The notes beneath the pieces are model-generated. The model had not been told where the DNA came from. It saw nothing but the letters and a program-made list of their open reading frames with translations, and searched no databases. A program made the position numbers and the translations under genes. From assembly GCA_002398515.1 (NCBI GenBank), contig DGZL01000041.1, forward strand, positions 9,549 through 16,925: DNA of 7,377 nt, read 5' to 3'. This document shows, one piece after another, positions 5,227-7,377 of this stretch (position 1 is the first letter of the stretch; each line of letters begins with the position of its first letter). This stretch comes from Firmicutes bacterium UBA4981 (GTDB lineage: Bacteria; Bacillota; SHA-98; UBA4971).

Positions 5227-5505
5227 GTGAACATTACTGAGGTAAGAGTAAGGCCGGTGAAGAGTGACGGGAAGACACGAGCTATAGCTTCGATAACCTT
5301 CGACGACTCCTTCGTGGTAAAGGAACTGAAAATAGTGGAAGGACCTTCAGGGCTATTTGTATCAATGCCCAGTCGCAAAGTGGGTAACGGAGGGTACAGA
5401 GACATCGCCCATCCGATTACTGCAGAAGCTCGTGACGAAATTCAGGCCGTGGTGCTTGCGGAATTTGAAAAACAGACAGGGGATTCCGAGGCTGTTGTCC
5501 ACTGA
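5227..5505 (+). CDS. spoVG: Septation/sporulation regulator SpoVG
   Basis: A 92-residue protein of the SpoVG family, small nucleic-acid-binding regulators first known from sporulation and asymmetric septation and later from envelope and virulence control. Recognisable family blocks: NITEVRVRPV at the N-terminus, TRAIASITFDDSFVVKELKIVEG in the middle, GLFVSMPSRK, and YRDIAHPITAEARDEIQAVVLAEFEKQ. The start GTG 5227 aligns with the normal family start (EVTDVRLRRV in B. subtilis) and follows AGAAGGTGG by 11 bases. GTG 5212 and GTG 5215 are in frame upstream but overlap that ribosome site. The length matches the family. It has its own sigma-H-type promoter, and no glmU follows, unlike in B. subtilis. 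Confidence 0.95.
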   Translation: MNITEVRVRPVKSDGKTRAIASITFDDSFVVKELKIVEGPSGLFVSMPSRKVGNGGYRDIAHPITAEARDEIQAVVLAEFEKQTGDSEAVVH

Positions 5506-5557
5506 GACAGTTGTTTCTTGAGAGGTTGAAACCACCCTGCGGCTCACCTAGGTAGTC

Positions 5558-5586
5558 TTGACGTGTTCCGGAGCCTTTGCTATACT
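5558..5586 (+). promoter_or_regulatory. Sigma-A promoter of the tRNA-Gln gene
   Basis: TTGACG (5558-5563), a spacer of exactly 17 bp, then TATACT (5581-5586). Both boxes match the housekeeping consensus at five of six positions. Transcription would begin near 5593, giving a leader of about 30 nt before the tRNA. Confidence 0.85.
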
Positions 5587-5623
5587 CGTAGTGCTACAAG
5601 ATGTCAATCATATTTTCGGATGT

Positions 5624-5698
5624 TGGGGCGTAGCCAAGCGGTAAGGCACGGGACTTTGGATCCTGCATGCGGAGGTTCGAATCCTCCCGCCCCAGCCA
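5624..5698 (+). tRNA. tRNA-Gln (anticodon TTG), CCA encoded
   Basis: A 75-nt cloverleaf. Acceptor stem TGGGGCG (5624-5630) pairs with CGCCCCA (5688-5694), then discriminator G and genomic CCA (5696-5698). Anticodon stem CGGGA (5649-5653) pairs with TCCTG (5661-5665) around CTTTGGA, with anticodon TTG at 5656-5658, reading CAA and, by wobble, CAG. The T arm is GGAGG-TTCGAAT-CCTCC. It is a single-gene unit with its own promoter and a T-rich terminator, convergent with cca. As CCA is already encoded, Cca would be needed for this tRNA only in repair. Confidence 0.97.
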
Positions 5699-5706
5699 GT
5701 TTTTTC

Positions 5707-5740
5707 GGGCCGGTTTTCATGCGAGGCCTTTTTTATTTTT
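5707..5740 (+). terminator. Terminator of the tRNA-Gln gene
   Basis: GGGCC (5707-5711) pairs with GGCCT (5725-5729), with one wobble, followed by TTTTTTATTTTT. The stem is short but the T-tract is strong on the + strand only. The tract overlaps the last codons of the convergent cca gene. On the - strand no T-tract follows the hairpin, so cca termination is not explained by it. Confidence 0.65.
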
Positions 5741-7121
5741 GCTGCATTTTATTGTTTGCCATTGCCTTCACAATGTCCAGCAGTCTCTCGCGGGAATTAA
5801 GGCCAGGCTCTTCCAGAACCATATCGAGGAGCTCGGCAAGGACTCGGCCTACTTCCGGGCCTTCGGATACATCAAGGACTCTCATGACATCTCTGCCGTC
5901 CACAGCAAGGTCGTTTACTGTAAACGCAGGGCCTTGTTTCAATACTTCTTCCAGCCTTCTGAGAAAGGCCTCCATATTGCTGCCTGGGTTAGGATCCGAT
6001 CCCAGCGCTACCCTGTCTGCCTGCCGCACCTTGGCAAGGTCGTAGATGGTCTCAAGGCCCAATGAATTCACAAGCCGCCGGATTCCCTTATCTTTTGTGG
6101 CAGGCTCATAAGTGAACATGTGCCACTTGATGAGGGTTGTGACTTTGTGAATCAAGGCGCCGGGATATTTGAGCCTCTCGAGGGCAGCTTTTGCACGCTC
6201 GGCGCCGACGCTTTCGTGGTTGAAGAAGCGGAGCCTGCCTGTATCATCCTGCGCCATGGTCAAAGGCTTTCCGATATCATGGAGTAGCGCAGCAAGGCGT
6301 AGTTCCAGCCTGGGTTCGATGCTCTCGCAAGCCTTAATACTATGCTCAAGAAGAGTATCAGGGCTTTCGTGATATGCGGGGACATGGGCGCAATCTGAAA
6401 GCTCAGGAAGGATATGATCCAAAAGATGAGTTTCATAAGTATACCGAAGAGCTTTGCCGGGCCAGGCAGACAAGAGCATTCTGGATAATTCATCCTGGAT
6501 ACGTTCAGGTGATACCCTTCTGATGGCAGAATGAAGCTTCGCTATTCCGCCCAGAGTCTTAGGGGATATCTCGAAACCAAGCTCAACTGCGAACCGAATT
6601 GCCCGGAGCATCCTGAGAGAGTCTTCACTGAAACGTTCTTCAGGATCTCCTACTGCCCGGATAATCCTATCTTTAAGATCGTTTATTCCTCCGAAATAAT
6701 CAGTGACGGTCTTTCGCCGGATGTCGTAGGCTAAAGCATTGATTGTGAAATCCCGGCGTGCCACATCGTCCCTGAGGTTTCCAGAAAAGATGACTCTGTC
6801 AGGTCTGCGCCCATCAGAGTACCTGCCTTCTTTCCGGAATGTTGTTACCTCCGCTGCTTGGTCCCGAAGAAAGACAGTCAATGTCCCGAAGCGTTCACCT
6901 GTAGGGAGCGCTTTGTCGCCAAATATCCTCTTCACGTCTTCGGGTGTGGCGGAAGACGATATGTCCCAGTCAGTCGGCGTTTTGCCAATCAGGCAATCCC
7001 GTACAGCGCCTCCGACTACATATGCCTCATAGCCGCTCTTTGTCAGCGTTTCGGCAATTGCCAAAACGTATTCCGGGATCTTAACATCTATCTGCAAGAT
7101 TACCGGCTTTTGACAATCCAT
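5733..7121 (-). CDS. cca: CCA tRNA nucleotidyltransferase with HD domain
   Basis: A 462-residue class II tRNA nucleotidyltransferase, adding or repairing the 3' CCA of tRNAs from CTP and ATP without a template. N-terminal catalytic head: VVGGAVRD (35-42) and the metal-binding DWD (51-53), then ARRDFTINAL (121-130). The nucleotide-selecting EDSLR motif is at 166-170, followed by MLRAIRFA. The middle holds an HD domain with LLEHSI (257-262) and LLHDIGKP (279-286), giving possible phosphohydrolase activity; the C-terminal tRNA-binding domain includes NDLAVDGRDVM (403-413). The start at 7121 has AAGGAGA 9 bases upstream; an in-frame ATG at 7169 has no ribosome site. It is convergent with tRNA-Gln. 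Close relatives may add only CC or only A, and sequence alone does not fully exclude that, but the full domain set favours a complete CCA enzyme. Confidence 0.93.
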   Translation of the reverse strand: MDCQKPVILQIDVKIPEYVLAIAETLTKSGYEAYVVGGAVRDCLIGKTPTDWDISSSATPEDVKRIFGDKALPTGERFGTLTVFLRDQAAEVTTFRKEGRYSDGRRPDRVIFSGNLRDDVARRDFTINALAYDIRRKTVTDYFGGINDLKDRIIRAVGDPEERFSEDSLRMLRAIRFAVELGFEISPKTLGGIAKLHSAIRRVSPERIQDELSRMLLSAWPGKALRYTYETHLLDHILPELSDCAHVPAYHESPDTLLEHSIKACESIEPRLELRLAALLHDIGKPLTMAQDDTGRLRFFNHESVGAERAKAALERLKYPGALIHKVTTLIKWHMFTYEPATKDKGIRRLVNSLGLETIYDLAKVRQADRVALGSDPNPGSNMEAFLRRLEEVLKQGPAFTVNDLAVDGRDVMRVLDVSEGPEVGRVLAELLDMVLEEPGLNSRERLLDIVKAMANNKMQQK

Positions 7122-7127
7122 GTTCTG

Positions 7128-7134
7128 ATGTCTC
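7128..7134 (-). promoter_or_regulatory. Ribosome binding site for cca
   Basis: Read on the - strand this is AAGGAGA, nine bases before the ATG at 7121. It decides the start against the longer in-frame reading from 7169. Confidence 0.75.
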
Positions 7135-7196
7135 CTTAAATAATGGCGGACGTCTAAGTATGAGTTCATTAGTCTTCGCCTGTTTTCCGAGGCCTC

Positions 7197-7366
7197 GGGT
7201 GGCCCCGCACGGTACGTACGTTTTCTGAGGCAGGTGTTGCAACGATGGGTGTCAAAATTCGGCCACTAGCCTACGGGCCGGATTTTGTCAAGGCAACCCG
7301 CTTGGGGAGCCGTCCCCTTAGTGCAACATCGGCCTCAGAAAACGTACATACCTTGCGGGGCCACCC
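7197..7366. repeat. Large Y-shaped inverted-repeat element
   Basis: A 35-bp left arm (7197-7231) is the reverse complement of the right arm (7332-7366) except at two positions. Directly inside, GGTGTTGCA (7233-7241) pairs with TGCAACATC (7322-7330). The remaining 80 bases fold into two more hairpins: GGGTGTCAAAATTCGGCC from 7247 with its near-complement ending at 7299, and GGGGA (7304-7308) with TCCCC (7313-7317). The whole is a long stem crowned by two side hairpins. It has no reading frame of note. It lies upstream of cca and could be a structured RNA, a miniature inverted-repeat element, or a hairpin recognised as DNA. I do not recognise the family. Confidence 0.85.
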
Positions 7367-7377
7367 CACACGGTACG
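7359..7377 (+). repeat. Possible start of a second copy of the element arm
   Basis: CCACACGGTACG at the window end matches CCGCACGGTACG in the left arm (7205-7216) apart from one base, and CACGGTACG is identical in both (7208-7216 and 7369-7377). A tandem copy of the element may begin where this one ends. It is cut off by the window edge. Confidence 0.45.

Noticed and set aside
5506..5557. Terminator after spoVG
   Set aside because: Only weak 4-5-bp stems without a following T-tract could be found.
5563..6065. Overlapping + strand reading frames across the tRNA and the end of cca
   Set aside because: They run through the tRNA gene and antisense to the well-supported cca gene, with no family features.
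7122..7169. ATG 7169 as the cca start
   Set aside because: No ribosome site upstream; AAGGAGA before 7121 fits far better.

Overview
The window looks like chromosomal DNA from a Gram-positive, endospore-forming member of the Bacillota, probably a clostridial lineage. The support is a spoVG gene with a sigma-H-type promoter, strong purine-rich ribosome binding sites, a DacF/PBP5-type carboxypeptidase, and the ispE ... spoVG neighbourhood known from Bacillota. No species can be named from the sequence alone.

Layout. Positions 1-1532 hold no convincing gene. They contain an array of about 15 short palindromes (87-650), a non-coding stretch with diverged direct repeats and several hairpins (651-1343), a terminator-like hairpin (1344-1372), and a 22-bp tandem repeat (1374-1516) that runs into the start of the first gene. 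Then come four protein genes on the + strand: a secreted D-Ala-D-Ala carboxypeptidase (1533-2789), ispE (3033-4193), a MobA-like nucleotidyltransferase (4332-5108) and spoVG (5227-5505). A tRNA-Gln(UUG) gene with its own promoter and a terminator follows (5558-5740). The tRNA nucleotidyltransferase gene cca lies convergently on the - strand (5733-7121). The right end (7197-7377) is a large Y-shaped inverted repeat, and what may be a further copy of its arm runs off the window.

How the genes fit together. The carboxypeptidase trims peptidoglycan stem peptides. IspE makes isoprenoid precursors, which also supply the wall lipid carrier. SpoVG is a nucleic-acid-binding regulator of sporulation and the cell envelope. 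Cca repairs or completes tRNA 3' ends; the tRNA-Gln beside it already has CCA encoded. These are ordinary housekeeping and sporulation genes.

The unusual part is the DNA between and inside them. At least seven separate repeat families occur in 7.4 kb: the palindrome array, the 22-bp repeat, three families of different unit length between dac and ispE, two in-frame expansions inside ispE, and the Y-shaped element. In the palindrome array the two arms of several units change together, so symmetry is kept while sequence drifts. Many units sit about 32-34 bp apart, centre to centre. This array and the Y-shaped element are the best candidates for something undescribed. No effector gene for either is visible here, so their function is open.
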